Below, one piece after another: positions 25,118-34,567 of a stretch of 64,000 bases of DNA. Position 1 is the stretch's first letter. Each line of letters opens with the position of its first letter. This DNA comes from Nonomuraea cypriaca (GTDB lineage: Bacteria > Actinomycetota > Actinomycetes > Streptosporangiales > Streptosporangiaceae), in assembly GCF_015645445.1 (NCBI RefSeq), contig NZ_JADOGI010000001.1, positions 117,917 to 181,916 on the forward strand. The letters run 5' to 3'. Below the pieces are notes generated by a model. The model saw nothing but the letters and a program-made list of their open reading frames with translations. It made no database searches and was not told where the DNA came from. Made by a program: the position numbers and the translations under genes.

Positions 25118-25783
25118 CTACCCTCGGGCCAGGCGGGACGTGGCCCTCGCCCCGAGGCTCCCCCTGATGTGGCGCACCATGACCTCGGCTGCCGCGTCGC
25201 CGTCGCCGGCGATCACGAAGTCGAGCAGTTGCCGGTGCTCGTCCACGGTGTCATCGCGTTCGGGCCGGTCAGGCCGGTCCTGGAGACCCACGAGCCGGTA
25301 GCGATCGGCCTTGTCCCACAGCGCGTCGAGGGTCGAGATGAGGATCTCGTTGTGCGACGCGTGGTAGATGGCGCGGTGGAACCGCCGATGCGCGGCGAGA
25401 TCGGCGACCGACGGGCGATCGGGCAACGCGCCGAGCTCGGCCGCGGCGCGCATTTCGATGATGTCCTCCTTCGACCGCCGCTCCGCCGCCAACGAGGCGG
25501 CGAGCGGGTCGAGGCCCAGACGGATTTCCACCAGGTCACGTGCCTCTTCCGCGGACAACATGGTGACCCTGGCGTCGCGGTGGGCGTCGAGCTCGACCAG
25601 CCCCTCCGACTTGAGCCTGCGCAGGGCCTCCCTCAGAGGGGTCGTGCTGATGCCGAGGTCGCGCGCGATCACCGCCTGGTTGAGCGTCTCACCTGGAGCG
25701 AACTCGTGAGACACGATCTTGTCACGCAGGCATATGTAGGCGAACTCACTCTTCGTCGAGTAGCGCTCCTGCGACCCGGTCAC
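25118..25783 (-). CDS. GntR-family regulator with FCD domain, paralogue
   Basis: The 221-residue product aligns with the regulator at 23746: same ARDLGISTTPLREALRRLKS recognition helix region, the same RLVGL stretch, and FCD residues in DLAAHRRFHRAIYHASHNE and VRHIRGSL. The identical recognition helix predicts the same operator for both. The GTG at 25783 follows a GAGGAGG site. It converges on the SGNH gene, so the paralogues point towards each other around a 689-bp core. One may have arisen by inverted duplication and kept its DNA site while changing effector. Confidence 0.9.
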   Translation of the reverse strand: MTGSQERYSTKSEFAYICLRDKIVSHEFAPGETLNQAVIARDLGISTTPLREALRRLKSEGLVELDAHRDARVTMLSAEEARDLVEIRLGLDPLAASLAAERRSKEDIIEMRAAAELGALPDRPSVADLAAHRRFHRAIYHASHNEILISTLDALWDKADRYRLVGLQDRPDRPERDDTVDEHRQLLDFVIAGDGDAAAEVMVRHIRGSLGARATSRLARG

Positions 25784-25889
25784 GCACGCCTCCTCGCATA
25801 GTCAACTCGCCACGGGCCTCAGAGAATCTGTCGCAGCATGCCCCGGCGAGCTGCTGCGTCGCGCGGATCTTTGCCGTCCTGTCGATCAT

Positions 25890-26684
25890 GTGGCTGCTCA
25901 GTCTACTCACCACGCAGTGCTCCGGTGCGTCCCGCAGGGCGTCGGAGCCGTAGCCGCAGCGGTCACGGAGCGGGTGAAGATCGGGTTCAGCGTCCTGGTG
26001 GCGCCGATCCGCCCGGTCCCGTGGCTGGCGGCCCAGGTCGCGACGCTTCAGCACCTGTCCGGCGACCGGCTCCTGCTCGGCGTGGGCTCGGGAGGCTTCC
26101 CCGGCGCGCCGTTCTGGCAGGCCCTCGGCGTCGAGCCCGGGGGGCGGGGCCGGGCCACGGACGCCGCGCTCGCGCTGCTGCCCAGGCTGCTCGCCGGCGA
26201 GCCGGTTCAAGTGGCCGAGGGGCGGCCGCCGCTTGTCCAGGCCCCGGCCGCCGCCATGCCGCCCGTCCTCGTCGGTGGTTCCGAGACCGCGTTTCGCAGG
26301 GTTCTGGACCACGGCGACGGCTGGTTCCCTTCCCTCATCGGCCCCGCCGACCTGGCGCCCGCTGTCGCACGCCTGCGCGACCTCGCGGCCGAGCGCGGCG
26401 TGCCCCGCCCGAGCGTCACCGTGGGCGGCCATATCGTGATGGGCGAGGGGGAGTCCGCCCGCCTGGCCTACGATGCCCTGGTCCGCAATCTGATCGACGT
26501 CCACGGGATGCTACCCGACGTGGCAGCGCGGGTTCCGATGGTGGCACGTGTACCCGGCGAGCTCGCCGAGATCTTCGCCGCCTACCAGGCCGCGGGCGCC
26601 GACCGGGTCGTCGCCGGGTCCGACAACGCCGGCTGGCGAGAGCAACTGGAGTTCATGGCGGAGGCCTGCCGCCTGCTGGAATGA
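25890..26684 (+). pseudogene. LLM-class (F420-dependent-like) oxidoreductase lacking its N-terminus
   Basis: The frame matches the luciferase-like monooxygenase/F420 oxidoreductase barrel from about strand 3 onward: TERVKIGFSVLVAPIRP, LQHLSGDRLLLGVGSGGFP, PPVLVGGSETAFRRVLDHGDGWFPS and the C-terminal EFMAEACRLLE. The first 50-60 residues of the family are missing, and no suitable start or N-terminal homology precedes GTG 25890. The truncation abuts the GntR control region. Probably non-functional; a short protein could still be made. Confidence 0.7.
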
Positions 26685-26850
26685 TCACGCGATTGCGAAC
26701 TCGCGGTCCGCAGGGTTCTCAAACGCCCCCACGACGACGTTCGTGGTCTCCGAGATCCTCGACGTGCCGTACCAGGCTCGGAACTCCCGCAGCCACGGCG
26801 AGCCGCCACTCAACCTTGGTGGGCTGCGCGTTGCCGGTGCTCTGCTGATG
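26685..26850. other. unrecognised segment between the LLM relic and the transposase relic
   Basis: A short open stretch reads TTTFVVSEILDVPYQARNSR but belongs to no family I recognise and is not preceded by a start. Probably part of the surrounding decayed DNA. Confidence 0.3.
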
Positions 26851-27064
26851 ATCACGAAGCTGACCGAGCAGTGGAAGGCGGAGCAGCGCGCCTTCCCCGG
26901 CCGTGACCTGTCGACGGACGCAAAGAGCTGATCACCCTGGCCGACGGCTACCGCGAGTCCACCGAGTCATGGGCTGATCTGCTGCGCGACTGCGCACGGT
27001 CAACGCTCCGCATCTCGTCGCTCTGGTCCGCGCCGGAGGTCAACGGCGGCTGCGACTGCCTGAC
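26851..27064 (+). pseudogene. IS256/Mutator-type transposase, internally deleted remnant
   Basis: One frame (26851-26921) gives ITKLTEQWKAEQRAFPGRDL; after a shift a second frame (from 26922) gives KELITLADGYRESTESWADL and LLRDCAR. Both match consecutive landmarks of IS256-type transposases. The 35-40 residues that should lie between, containing the first catalytic Asp (the V-WVDGIHL region), are missing, and everything after the second block is lost. No terminal repeats are visible. Confidence 0.75.
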
Positions 27065-27070
27065 CCCGGC

Positions 27071-27973
27071 TCACGCCTTGCGCTGGATCAACTGCTGGCG
27101 TACGTGGGTCAGCTGCTCGCGCGTCTGCATGGCACGTTCCTCGTCCAGCGCACTCAGGCTGTATCCGATCACGTCGGCGACCAGGATCGGTGCCAGCGCC
27201 TCCGCGGAGACCTTGGCCGAGCCTCTGATGGCCAACAGGCCGATGTCGTACGCGCCGGCCAGCTGTTCGTGCAGGATCTCACCACTGACCAGGATGCTGG
27301 TCGCTCCGACTGCCGCGGTGTGCTCGAGGAGTACGTCGATGTCACGCAACCGCCGGCCGGTCTGGAAGATCACTACGGCGTCACCACGCGAGATCGAGAT
27401 GACCGAGTCCGCGAGCATCAGCCCGGTGTCGCCGATGGTCCGGGCGTTGTACCCCATCCGGTTCGCCATCCGCGCCAGATGGCGGGCGCCGAGCTCCGAG
27501 CCGCCGTAACCGTAGACGTGGATCGAACCCGCGTGCGCGATCGCCCCGACCGCCCGTTGCAGCTCGGCGTCGTCGAGCGCGTTCTCGGACAGCTCCAGCG
27601 ACTCGGCGGCGTCCGCGAAGATCTGCCTGCGCATGGACCCGATGTCGGAACCGAGCGCCGCAAGCTTCTTGGATAACTGGTCCTTGGGATCGGCATTCGT
27701 TCCGAGCGTGTTCCCGGCTTCGCGCTTGAGCTGTGGCAGGCCCGTGTAGCCGAGCTTGCGTGCGGTGCGTATGACAGTGGCGTCGCTGCTCTTGGTCAGC
27801 CGGCCGAGTTCCTCGGCGTTGGCGAAGATCAGGTCCTCGGCCGGCATCGCCTTCAGGTACTGCGCTACTCGGGCCTCGGCCGGCGAGAGGCTCGCCAGTG
27901 CCCGGCTCACCCGCTCAGAAAGGGATGGTCGTGAAGGGTCGATTACATCCATTGACAGATCTGAAGCACTCAC
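27071..27973 (-). CDS. RpiR/MurR-family transcriptional regulator, right arm
   Basis: The 300-residue product has an HTH_6 domain (about residues 15-90, [46 protein letters not shown]) and a SIS domain (about 145-270, SIHVYGYGGSELGARHLARMANRMG). The recognition helix [22 protein letters not shown] is close to that of the left-arm regulator, so both may bind similar GTAG/CTAC sites. GTG start at 27973 with GGAGGG seven bases upstream. It is divergent from the C45-SBP-OppBCDF operon at 28049 and probably represses it until an inducer binds the SIS domain. Confidence 0.9.
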   Translation of the reverse strand: MSASDLSMDVIDPSRPSLSERVSRALASLSPAEARVAQYLKAMPAEDLIFANAEELGRLTKSSDATVIRTARKLGYTGLPQLKREAGNTLGTNADPKDQLSKKLAALGSDIGSMRRQIFADAAESLELSENALDDAELQRAVGAIAHAGSIHVYGYGGSELGARHLARMANRMGYNARTIGDTGLMLADSVISISRGDAVVIFQTGRRLRDIDVLLEHTAAVGATSILVSGEILHEQLAGAYDIGLLAIRGSAKVSAEALAPILVADVIGYSLSALDEERAMQTREQLTHVRQQLIQRKA

Positions 27974-27990
27974 TACACTTCCCTCCTGAA

Positions 27991-28031
27991 GTACCTACTA
28001 CCAAACTGCACGATCTGTTGGTAGATACTAC
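27991..28031. promoter_or_regulatory. operator-like inverted repeats between RpiR and the C45 operon
   Basis: CTACTACCAA (27995-28004) faces TTGGTAGATACTAC (28018-28031), and the latter contains the small palindrome GTAG-ATA-CTAC. The region lies in the 75-bp gap between divergent starts. The GTAG/CTAC core is shared with 19040-19076. Confidence 0.6.
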
Positions 28032-28048
28032 AGCAGCTAGGAGTTCGG

Positions 28049-29209
28049 ATGGTCAGCCTCCCGTGCGTCGAGATCAGCGGCGATGACCGCACCCGCGGTC
28101 GGCAGTATGGGGAGTTCGCGGCCGGCCAGATCGCGCTCGCGCGGGACTTCTACGAGGCATCGTTCGGGGATTCTCTCGGTCTGACCTGGAATCAGGCTCG
28201 CGAGCTCGCCGGCGAATGGCTGGCGCCGAGCATCGATTTCGCTCCGGACCTGGTCGAGGAGATGCGCGGCATCGCCGAGGGTTCGGGTCTCGAACTGCTG
28301 GACGTTCTCGCGCTGAACGCCCGCGGCGAGGTCTCCCGGATGCGGCGTAGCGAGCTGCCTCCGTCGCCGGAGGATGAGCACGACCTCGACTCCGACGGCT
28401 GCTCGTCGTTCGCGCTGCTGCCGGAGGCGACCGGCGACGGACATGTGTACTGCGGGCAGAACTGGGACTGGCGGCACGCGGTACGCGACACGGTCATGCT
28501 GCTGCGGATCGTACGTCCCGGCAAGCCGACGATCGTGCAGCACGTGGAGGCCGGTCAGATCGGTCGCCAGGGCGCCAATTCCGCGGGCATCGCGCTGAAC
28601 GCGAACGGTCTCGGCGGGCGCTTCCCGGGCACGCCGCCGGGGGTGCCGCAGCCGCTGATCCGCCGGCGGGTGCTCGAATCCTTCGGGTATCACGAGGCCA
28701 TCCGGACGCTCCTGGACGTCCGACAGGACATCCCCAGCAACGCGCTGATCACGCACCGTGACGGGTTCGCGATGGACCTGGAGACCACTCCCTTCGCACA
28801 CGACTGGATCTACCCGACCGGCGGCGTGCTCGTGCACGGCAACCACTACCAGGCACGCATCCCCGCTCAGCTCGCCCACACCTACCGCCCGTACTCCGCG
28901 AGCTCGCTGTATCGCGTGCCGATCATCGAGAAGGGTCTGGCAGACTGCGCCGCCGCACCCGACAGCGAGGCCGTCCGCAAGGTCGTGCGGGACACGATGT
29001 CCAACCATTTCAGCGCACCCGAGTCGGTGTGCTCCCACCCCGATTCGTCCCATACCGAACACCAGCAGTGGTCGACCCTGCTCTCCAGCTGCGCCGACCT
29101 GACCGATGGCACGTACCACCTGACGGCCGGCATGCCCTGTGAACATCCGTACGAGCTCACCCCCTGGAACATCTACGACGGCCCGGACTCCCCCACCCCG
29201 CAGAGGTAG
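28049..29209 (+). CDS. C45-family Ntn hydrolase / acyltransferase
   Basis: The 386-residue protein belongs to the peptidase C45 family (acyl-CoA:6-aminopenicillanic-acid acyltransferase type). The hallmark is a proenzyme segment of about 117 residues ending SDG, followed by the nucleophile C118-SSFALLP; self-cleavage before this Cys would create the N-terminal nucleophile. GQNWDWR and LMDLET-like segments (FAMDLETTPFAHDW) follow as in the family. No signal peptide. Members hydrolyse or exchange N-acyl groups on amino acids and peptides; bacterial ones are mostly not penicillin enzymes. AGGAG precedes the ATG. It is first in an operon with a peptide-type importer, suggesting that it deacylates the imported compound. 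Confidence 0.88.
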   Translation: MVSLPCVEISGDDRTRGRQYGEFAAGQIALARDFYEASFGDSLGLTWNQARELAGEWLAPSIDFAPDLVEEMRGIAEGSGLELLDVLALNARGEVSRMRRSELPPSPEDEHDLDSDGCSSFALLPEATGDGHVYCGQNWDWRHAVRDTVMLLRIVRPGKPTIVQHVEAGQIGRQGANSAGIALNANGLGGRFPGTPPGVPQPLIRRRVLESFGYHEAIRTLLDVRQDIPSNALITHRDGFAMDLETTPFAHDWIYPTGGVLVHGNHYQARIPAQLAHTYRPYSASSLYRVPIIEKGLADCAAAPDSEAVRKVVRDTMSNHFSAPESVCSHPDSSHTEHQQWSTLLSSCADLTDGTYHLTAGMPCEHPYELTPWNIYDGPDSPTPQR

Positions 29210-29215
29210 CACCCG

Positions 29216-30844
29216 ATGCATCGACACATCCTGATCCCCACCATCGTCATCACGGCCTCTGCGCTCGCCCTGTCCGGATGCGCGGGGGGTTCCCCCAAGA
29301 GCCAAGGCAAACCGCCGTCGGAGCAAGAACTCGTCGCCACCACCGGTCCGGCGTCCGGTCCCGTCGACAAGGTCGCCTGGATGCTGCAGGCCGAACCGGC
29401 CACGCTCGACGCCGACGTGGACGCGGGCGACGTCGAGGACTCCGTGATCAGCAACATGTGCGAGCGGCTGTTCCAACTGCAGCCCGACTTCAGCATCCGG
29501 CCGTTCCTGACCAAGAAGGTCACCCGGCCGGACAAGACGACGATCGTCTACACACTCCGCGACGACGTCACGTTCCACAGCGGTCGTCCGATGACGGCCG
29601 ATGACGTCGTGTGGAGCATGCAGCGGCACGCCGAGCCCGGCGCGGACGAGTCGGACGAGTACGAGGGGGTGAAGGCGATCCGCAAGACCGGCGAGCACGA
29701 GGTGACCGTTACCCTCGCCCGCCCGGACGCGCAGTTCGACATGCGGATGGCCGGCGACGGCGGCATCATCTGGGACCGCTCCGTGATCGACAAGGAGGGC
29801 GACTCGTTCGGCACCCCGAGCAGCCCGGACGCGTGCAGCGGCCCGTACCGGCTGGCGGAGTGGAAGGCGGGTTCCTCGCTGGCCCTGGAGGCGGCGCCGG
29901 ACTACTGGGACGATTCGCGCACTGTGCGCACCAAGCACATCACGTTCACCTGGGGCGCCGCGTCGGCGGTCGTCAACGCAGTGAACTCCGGCGAAGCCGA
30001 CGGGACGTATTTAAGCGACTCCTCGCTGGTCGGCCCGCTGGCCTCGAACGCCGAACTCACGATCTCCTACGGTGCCACCACGACCTCCTGGCAGGTCTTC
30101 CCCGCCCGTAAGGACGGTGGGCTCGGCGACCCGAACATCCGCACCGCGCTCTCGCTGGCGATGAACCGCGAGGACATCGTGACCGCCGCGTTCGACGGCC
30201 GCGCCCAACCGTGGAAACTGCCGGTCGGCTCGGGCACCTGGGGATACGCACCGACGGTGTTCCAGCAGGCGTACGACCGGGTGGACGTCGCGCCGGCGGT
30301 GCCGACCGACGACGATCTGAGCAAGGCGAAGAAGCTCGTCGACCAGGCGGGCGACCCCGGCCCGATCACGATCGCCACCAACGGCAGCGAGATCGCCAAC
30401 GTGATGGCCAACGGAGTCCGCGTCGCCGCCAACCACCTCGGTCTCAAGGTCGAGATCAAGACGCTGTCGGACGCGCAGTACTCCGACCTGTACGCCAGCG
30501 AGAAGGCACGCGCCAAGGTGGACGGCTTCATCGGTGACTGGTACCTCTCGAAGCCCGACCCGCTCGGTATGTACGACAACGCCTTGCCCGGCGGCGTGAA
30601 CAACTACGTCGGCTTCGACGATCCCGCGTACGCCAAGGCCTTCGAGCGGGCGGCAGGTGAATATCAGGAGGCCGAACGCGCCGACCTGACGTTGCAGGTT
30701 CAGGACATCTACCTGCGGAACATGGTGTCGATCCCCCTGGTGATGACGCCGAACACGCTGGTCACCAGCAAGAACCTGACCGGAGCACCGGTGTCGATGG
30801 CCTACCTGAACTATCCGTGGGCCGCGGACCTCGGCGCGGCCTGA
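29216..30844 (+). CDS. family-5 solute-binding lipoprotein, right arm
   Basis: A 542-residue binding protein with lipobox LALSGC (Cys22) and the family-5 motifs EPATLDADVDAGD, YTLRDDVTFHSGRPMTADDVVWSM and NIRTALSLAMNREDI. It shares about half its residues with the left-arm protein, including CER-LQPD and SDEYE segments. It starts 6 bp after the acyltransferase stop, so enzyme and receptor are made from one message. It presumably recognises the acylated or peptide substrate whose cleavage product the acyltransferase makes. Confidence 0.92.
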   Translation: MHRHILIPTIVITASALALSGCAGGSPKSQGKPPSEQELVATTGPASGPVDKVAWMLQAEPATLDADVDAGDVEDSVISNMCERLFQLQPDFSIRPFLTKKVTRPDKTTIVYTLRDDVTFHSGRPMTADDVVWSMQRHAEPGADESDEYEGVKAIRKTGEHEVTVTLARPDAQFDMRMAGDGGIIWDRSVIDKEGDSFGTPSSPDACSGPYRLAEWKAGSSLALEAAPDYWDDSRTVRTKHITFTWGAASAVVNAVNSGEADGTYLSDSSLVGPLASNAELTISYGATTTSWQVFPARKDGGLGDPNIRTALSLAMNREDIVTAAFDGRAQPWKLPVGSGTWGYAPTVFQQAYDRVDVAPAVPTDDDLSKAKKLVDQAGDPGPITIATNGSEIANVMANGVRVAANHLGLKVEIKTLSDAQYSDLYASEKARAKVDGFIGDWYLSKPDPLGMYDNALPGGVNNYVGFDDPAYAKAFERAAGEYQEAERADLTLQVQDIYLRNMVSIPLVMTPNTLVTSKNLTGAPVSMAYLNYPWAADLGAA

Positions 30845-30855
30845 GGGGAGCCCAC

Positions 30856-31803
30856 GTGCTACGGACCATTGCCCGCAACATCGCGGAGGTCGTGGTGACA
30901 CTGATCCTGGCGTCGTTCCTGATCTTCATCGCGATGTACCTCGCGCCGGGGGACAAGGCGGCGCTGCTCGCCGGCGGGCCGGAGAACCTCAGCCCGCAGA
31001 CGCTCGCGGCGATCAACGCGCAGTACCACTTCGACGAACCGGTCTGGGTGCAGTACGGTTACTGGCTCGGGAACGCCCTGGGCGGCGACTTCGGCCGCTC
31101 GTACGTGTACGGGCAGAACGTCTCGAGCCTGCTCGGCTCGCGGATGGACGTCACGCTGGTTCTGGTGCTCTACACGGCGACGATCGTGATCTGCGCCGGA
31201 GTGGTGCTCGGGGTCGTCTCCGCCCTGCGACGCCGCCGGCCGGCCGACTCGGTGATCGTGGCCGTGACGACGTTCCTGGGGGGTGTGCCCCCGTTCGTCG
31301 CCGCCGTGGCACTGATCGGCGTGTTCTCGACGCTACTCGGCTGGTTCCCCACCACGGGCGCGGGTGACGGACTGCTCGGCAGAATCCATCACCTGACGCT
31401 GCCGGCGCTCGCACTCGCGGTCGGCTCGATCGCCGGCATCACCCGGGTCACGCGGCAGTCGATGGTCGGCCAGCAGGACGCGCCGCACGTCGACGTCGCC
31501 CGCACGCGCGGGCTGCCGTACGGTCATATCGTCCGCCAGCACCTGCTGCGGAACTCGCTGGCGCCGATCATCACCATGGCGGGTCTGGTCACGGCCAGTA
31601 CGATCGCGGGCACGGTGATCGTCGAGCAGGCGTTCGGGTTGAGCGGCGTCGGCAAGCTGTTGATTGACGCGATCGACCAGCGCGATCTGCCGGTCACGCA
31701 GGCGGTGCTGCTGTTCCTGGTGCTCGCGTACATCGTCACCACCCGGATCGCCGACGTGCTGCAACGGCTGGCCGATCCGCGGCTTCGGGAGAGTGCGTCG
31801 TGA
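30856..31803 (+). CDS. OppB/DppB-type ABC permease, right arm
   Basis: 315-residue permease with MYLAPGDKAALLAGGPENLSPQ, YHFDEPVWVQYGYWLG and coupling loop PHVDVARTRGLPYGHIVRQHLLRNSL. I take the GTG at 30856 as start because GGGGAG lies five bases upstream and it begins directly before the first helix; the preceding 13 codons belong to the control region. It overlaps the OppC-like gene by 4 bp. Confidence 0.9.
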   Translation: MLRTIARNIAEVVVTLILASFLIFIAMYLAPGDKAALLAGGPENLSPQTLAAINAQYHFDEPVWVQYGYWLGNALGGDFGRSYVYGQNVSSLLGSRMDVTLVLVLYTATIVICAGVVLGVVSALRRRRPADSVIVAVTTFLGGVPPFVAAVALIGVFSTLLGWFPTTGAGDGLLGRIHHLTLPALALAVGSIAGITRVTRQSMVGQQDAPHVDVARTRGLPYGHIVRQHLLRNSLAPIITMAGLVTASTIAGTVIVEQAFGLSGVGKLLIDAIDQRDLPVTQAVLLFLVLAYIVTTRIADVLQRLADPRLRESAS

Positions 31804-32648
31804 CCGCCGCTGCCATCGATGTGGCGCCACCCGTACCGCGCAGTCGTTCCGGTACGGCGTTCTGGCTGTCCGTCGCGTTCCTGGTGGTCGTGATCGGGTG
31901 CGGTCTGCTCGCGCCGTGGATAGCGCCACACGATCCAACCGATGCCGACCTCGGCGCCTCGCTGCAGGGCATCAGCGGCGCACACTGGCTCGGCACCGAC
32001 CAGTCCGGCCAGGACATCGCCTCCCGTCTGATGTACGGCGTGCGGACCGGACTGCTGAGTCCGCTGCTGATCCTGGCGTTCGCGCTCGTGTTCGGGCCGC
32101 CGATCGGAATCCTCGCCGCCTGGAAGGGCGGCTGGGTGGACACCGCGATCTCACGAGCGACCGATGCGGGGATCGCGTTTCCCGGCCTGCTGTTCGCCGT
32201 GCTGATGATCGCCGTGTTCGGCGAGGGCATCGCCTCGGCGGTGATCGCCCTGGGCCTCGCCTACACCCCGGCGGTGTCGAAGTTGGCGCGCAGCGCGGCC
32301 CTGGCAGAGTGCCGCAAGGAGTACGTCGAGGCGTACCGTGTGCTCGGCGTCGGCGGCATGTCGATCTGTCTGCGGCGTCTGACACCCCGCGTGATCCCCT
32401 TGATTCTCGGGTACTGCGTGGTCCTGTTCGGCGAGGCGCTGATGAGCATGGCCGCGCTGAGCTACCTCGGCCTCGGCGCGCAACCGCCTGCGTCGGACTG
32501 GGGCTTGATGGTCTCCGAGGGCCAGCTGCCGCTGATTCAAGGTGCCCTGCTGCCGTCGCTCGCGCCGGGCGCGGCGATCGCGCTGACCGTGGTCGCGTTC
32601 AACGTCGTCGGAGTACGGCTCGCCGACAAATTGGGAGTGGACCGATGA
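31800..32648 (+). CDS. OppC/DppC-type ABC permease, right arm
   Basis: 282-residue permease with the DppC loop SGAHWLGTDQSGQDIASRLMYG and coupling loop ECRKEYVEAYRVLGVGG. GTG start overlapping the preceding stop; the last bases overlap the OppD-like start. Six helices predicted. Its likely partner is the OppB-like protein directly upstream. Confidence 0.9.
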   Translation: MTAAAIDVAPPVPRSRSGTAFWLSVAFLVVVIGCGLLAPWIAPHDPTDADLGASLQGISGAHWLGTDQSGQDIASRLMYGVRTGLLSPLLILAFALVFGPPIGILAAWKGGWVDTAISRATDAGIAFPGLLFAVLMIAVFGEGIASAVIALGLAYTPAVSKLARSAALAECRKEYVEAYRVLGVGGMSICLRRLTPRVIPLILGYCVVLFGEALMSMAALSYLGLGAQPPASDWGLMVSEGQLPLIQGALLPSLAPGAAIALTVVAFNVVGVRLADKLGVDR

Positions 32649-33643
32649 GTCTGCGCTATGCGTCGTTGACGGTCCGCATGGTCGGCACAGCGCGGCCGGT
32701 GCTGGACGGCGTGTCGTTCACGGTCGAACCGGGTGAGATCGTCGGGCTGGTCGGGGAGTCCGGTTCGGGCAAATCGACCACCGCCCGTGCCGCCCTGGGA
32801 CTGCTGCCCGACGGCGCTCGCGTCGACGGCACCGTAAGCATGGCCGGCGACGACGTACTCGCGCTCGACGACAGCGGACTACGCCGGCTGCGCTCCCGGC
32901 GTCTGGCGATGATCTATCAGGACCCGAAGTCGGCGCTGAACCCGGTCCGCACCGTCGGCGCGTACGCGAGCGAGCAGTTGCGCACCGCGCACGGTATGGC
33001 CCGCGACGAGGCACGCGACCGGGTACTCGAGCTGTTCGACGCGGTCGGGCTTCCTGATCCGGCCCGGCACTACGACCAGCACCCGCACGAACTCTCGGGC
33101 GGGATGCTGCAGCGGGTCGTGATCGCTGCGGCACTCGCGGGCGAACCAGACATCCTGCTCGCCGACGAGGCCACCAGCGCACTGGACGTCTCGACCCAAG
33201 CATCCATCGTCGCCTTGCTGCTCCGGCTACGGCGAGAGCACGGCCTCGGGTTGTTGTTCATCACCCATGACCTGGCATTGGCGTCCGCGATCTGCGACAG
33301 GGTGTGCGTGATGTACGCCGGACGGATCATCGAGGTTCAACCGGGCGACCGGCTGTTCACGTCGCCGCTACATCCATACTCCGCCGGCCTGCGCGACAGC
33401 ACACCTCAACTGCTGTCCGGCCGGCCGATCCGCCCGATCCCCGGTGCTCCGCCGTCGCTCGGCGAGTCCACGACCGGTTGCGGGTTCGAGCCGCGCTGCC
33501 CGTACGCCGCGCAGATGTGCCGAGACCGCGTACCGGACCTCGAGCGCAGTAGTGATGACGGCGCTGTCGCCTGTCACCGGCACACCGAACTGGACCTGCG
33601 AGCGCAGGCCGGTGGCCTGGCACGTACGGAAGGGACACCATGA
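32645..33643 (+). CDS. OppD/DppD-type ABC transporter ATPase, right arm
   Basis: 332-residue ATPase: Walker A GESGSGKST, Q-loop MIYQDPKSALNPVRTVG, signature LSGGMLQRVVIAAAL, Walker B ILLADEATSALD and ITHDLALA. Unlike its left-arm counterpart it keeps the C-terminal oligopeptide-transporter domain with the cysteine set CGFEPRCPYAAQMC and a later ACH, which in some family members holds an iron-sulfur cluster. ATG at 32645 overlapping the permease stop. Confidence 0.92.
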   Translation: MSLRYASLTVRMVGTARPVLDGVSFTVEPGEIVGLVGESGSGKSTTARAALGLLPDGARVDGTVSMAGDDVLALDDSGLRRLRSRRLAMIYQDPKSALNPVRTVGAYASEQLRTAHGMARDEARDRVLELFDAVGLPDPARHYDQHPHELSGGMLQRVVIAAALAGEPDILLADEATSALDVSTQASIVALLLRLRREHGLGLLFITHDLALASAICDRVCVMYAGRIIEVQPGDRLFTSPLHPYSAGLRDSTPQLLSGRPIRPIPGAPPSLGESTTGCGFEPRCPYAAQMCRDRVPDLERSSDDGAVACHRHTELDLRAQAGGLARTEGTP

Positions 33644-34485
33644 GCGAGACGGCCCTGCGGGTCGACGGTCTGCGCAAGACGTTTCGGAGCCGGTCGGACA
33701 CGCGCCGGGACGTGGTCGCTGTGGACGACGTCTCGTTCCAACTCGCGCGCGGACAGTGCCTGGCCATCGTGGGCGAGTCCGGCTGCGGCAAGACGACGAT
33801 CGCCCGGATCATCGCCGGGCTCGAACGACCGGACACGGGAACCGTCGCGGTCGGGGGCCACGATGTCGCCACCCGGCCGCATGGCCGCCGAGCCCGCTTG
33901 CGCCGCGCACGCGCCGTGCAGCTGGTGTTCCAGAATCCGTACAGCTCCTTCGACCCGAGCCAAGACATCGAGGCGAGCCTGGACTACGCCTTGGCACTGC
34001 ACGGACACCGCGATCGCGCAGAGCGTCGGCGCCGCACGCATCAGCTGCTGGACCGGGTCGGGCTGGGCACCCGAGAACGGGAGTCAAGACCGCGGTGGCT
34101 CAGCGGTGGGCAGCTGCAACGCGCGGCGATCGCGCGCGGGCTGTGCATCGAACCGGACGTACTGGTGTTGGACGAGGCGGTCGCCGCGCTGGACGTCTCG
34201 ATCCAGGCACAGATCCTGTTGCTGCTCGACGAGCTGCGGCGCGAGCTCGAGGTGTCGTACGTGTTCATCAGCCATGATCTGGCCGTCGTTGAAGCGATCA
34301 GTGAGCAGATCCTGGTGTTGCGGAAAGGGGCGTTGGTGGAGTCGGGAGCCACTCGCGACGTGCTGCGCGATCCGCGGCACGAATACACCGCGATGCTCCT
34401 GGACAGCGTGCCACGACCGGGTTGGGTGCCCGCCGGCCCGCGGCGGGAGTCAGCCGGTGAGAACCATGAGCACGTCGACGGGTGA
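33640..34485 (+). CDS. OppF/DppF-type ABC transporter ATPase, right arm
   Basis: 281-residue ATPase with Walker A GESGCGKTT, Q-loop LVFQNPYSSFDPSQDIE, signature LSGGQLQRAAIARGL, Walker B VLVLDEAVAALD and ISHDLAVV. ATG overlaps the OppD-like stop. It completes the five-gene importer of the right arm. The signature has GGQLQ rather than GGQRQ, and the DEAV Walker B is shared with the left-arm OppF. Confidence 0.92.
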   Translation: MSETALRVDGLRKTFRSRSDTRRDVVAVDDVSFQLARGQCLAIVGESGCGKTTIARIIAGLERPDTGTVAVGGHDVATRPHGRRARLRRARAVQLVFQNPYSSFDPSQDIEASLDYALALHGHRDRAERRRRTHQLLDRVGLGTRERESRPRWLSGGQLQRAAIARGLCIEPDVLVLDEAVAALDVSIQAQILLLLDELRRELEVSYVFISHDLAVVEAISEQILVLRKGALVESGATRDVLRDPRHEYTAMLLDSVPRPGWVPAGPRRESAGENHEHVDG

Positions 34486-34567
34486 CCACGAGCGGTCGGC
34501 GCTTGGCTCGACCGGTCTGCGCCACCATGCCCCGATCGGTGAACTGGTCCAGGGAAGCACCGCGTGA
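34466..34567 (+). CDS. 33-codon ORF bridging OppF and the LDH2 gene
   Basis: An ATG at 34466, inside the OppF 3' end, opens a frame of 33 codons that ends TGA overlapping the GTG start of the next gene (GTGA). It reads MSTSTGDHERSALGSTGL and so on. It could serve for translational coupling, or be the leftover N-terminus of a deleted regulator. No family recognised. Confidence 0.35.
   Translation: MSTSTGDHERSALGSTGLRHHAPIGELVQGSTA

Noticed and set aside
28049..29209. Penicillin biosynthesis enzyme
   Set aside because: The C45 family is named after the fungal acyltransferase, but no other beta-lactam pathway gene is present and bacterial members have other roles.
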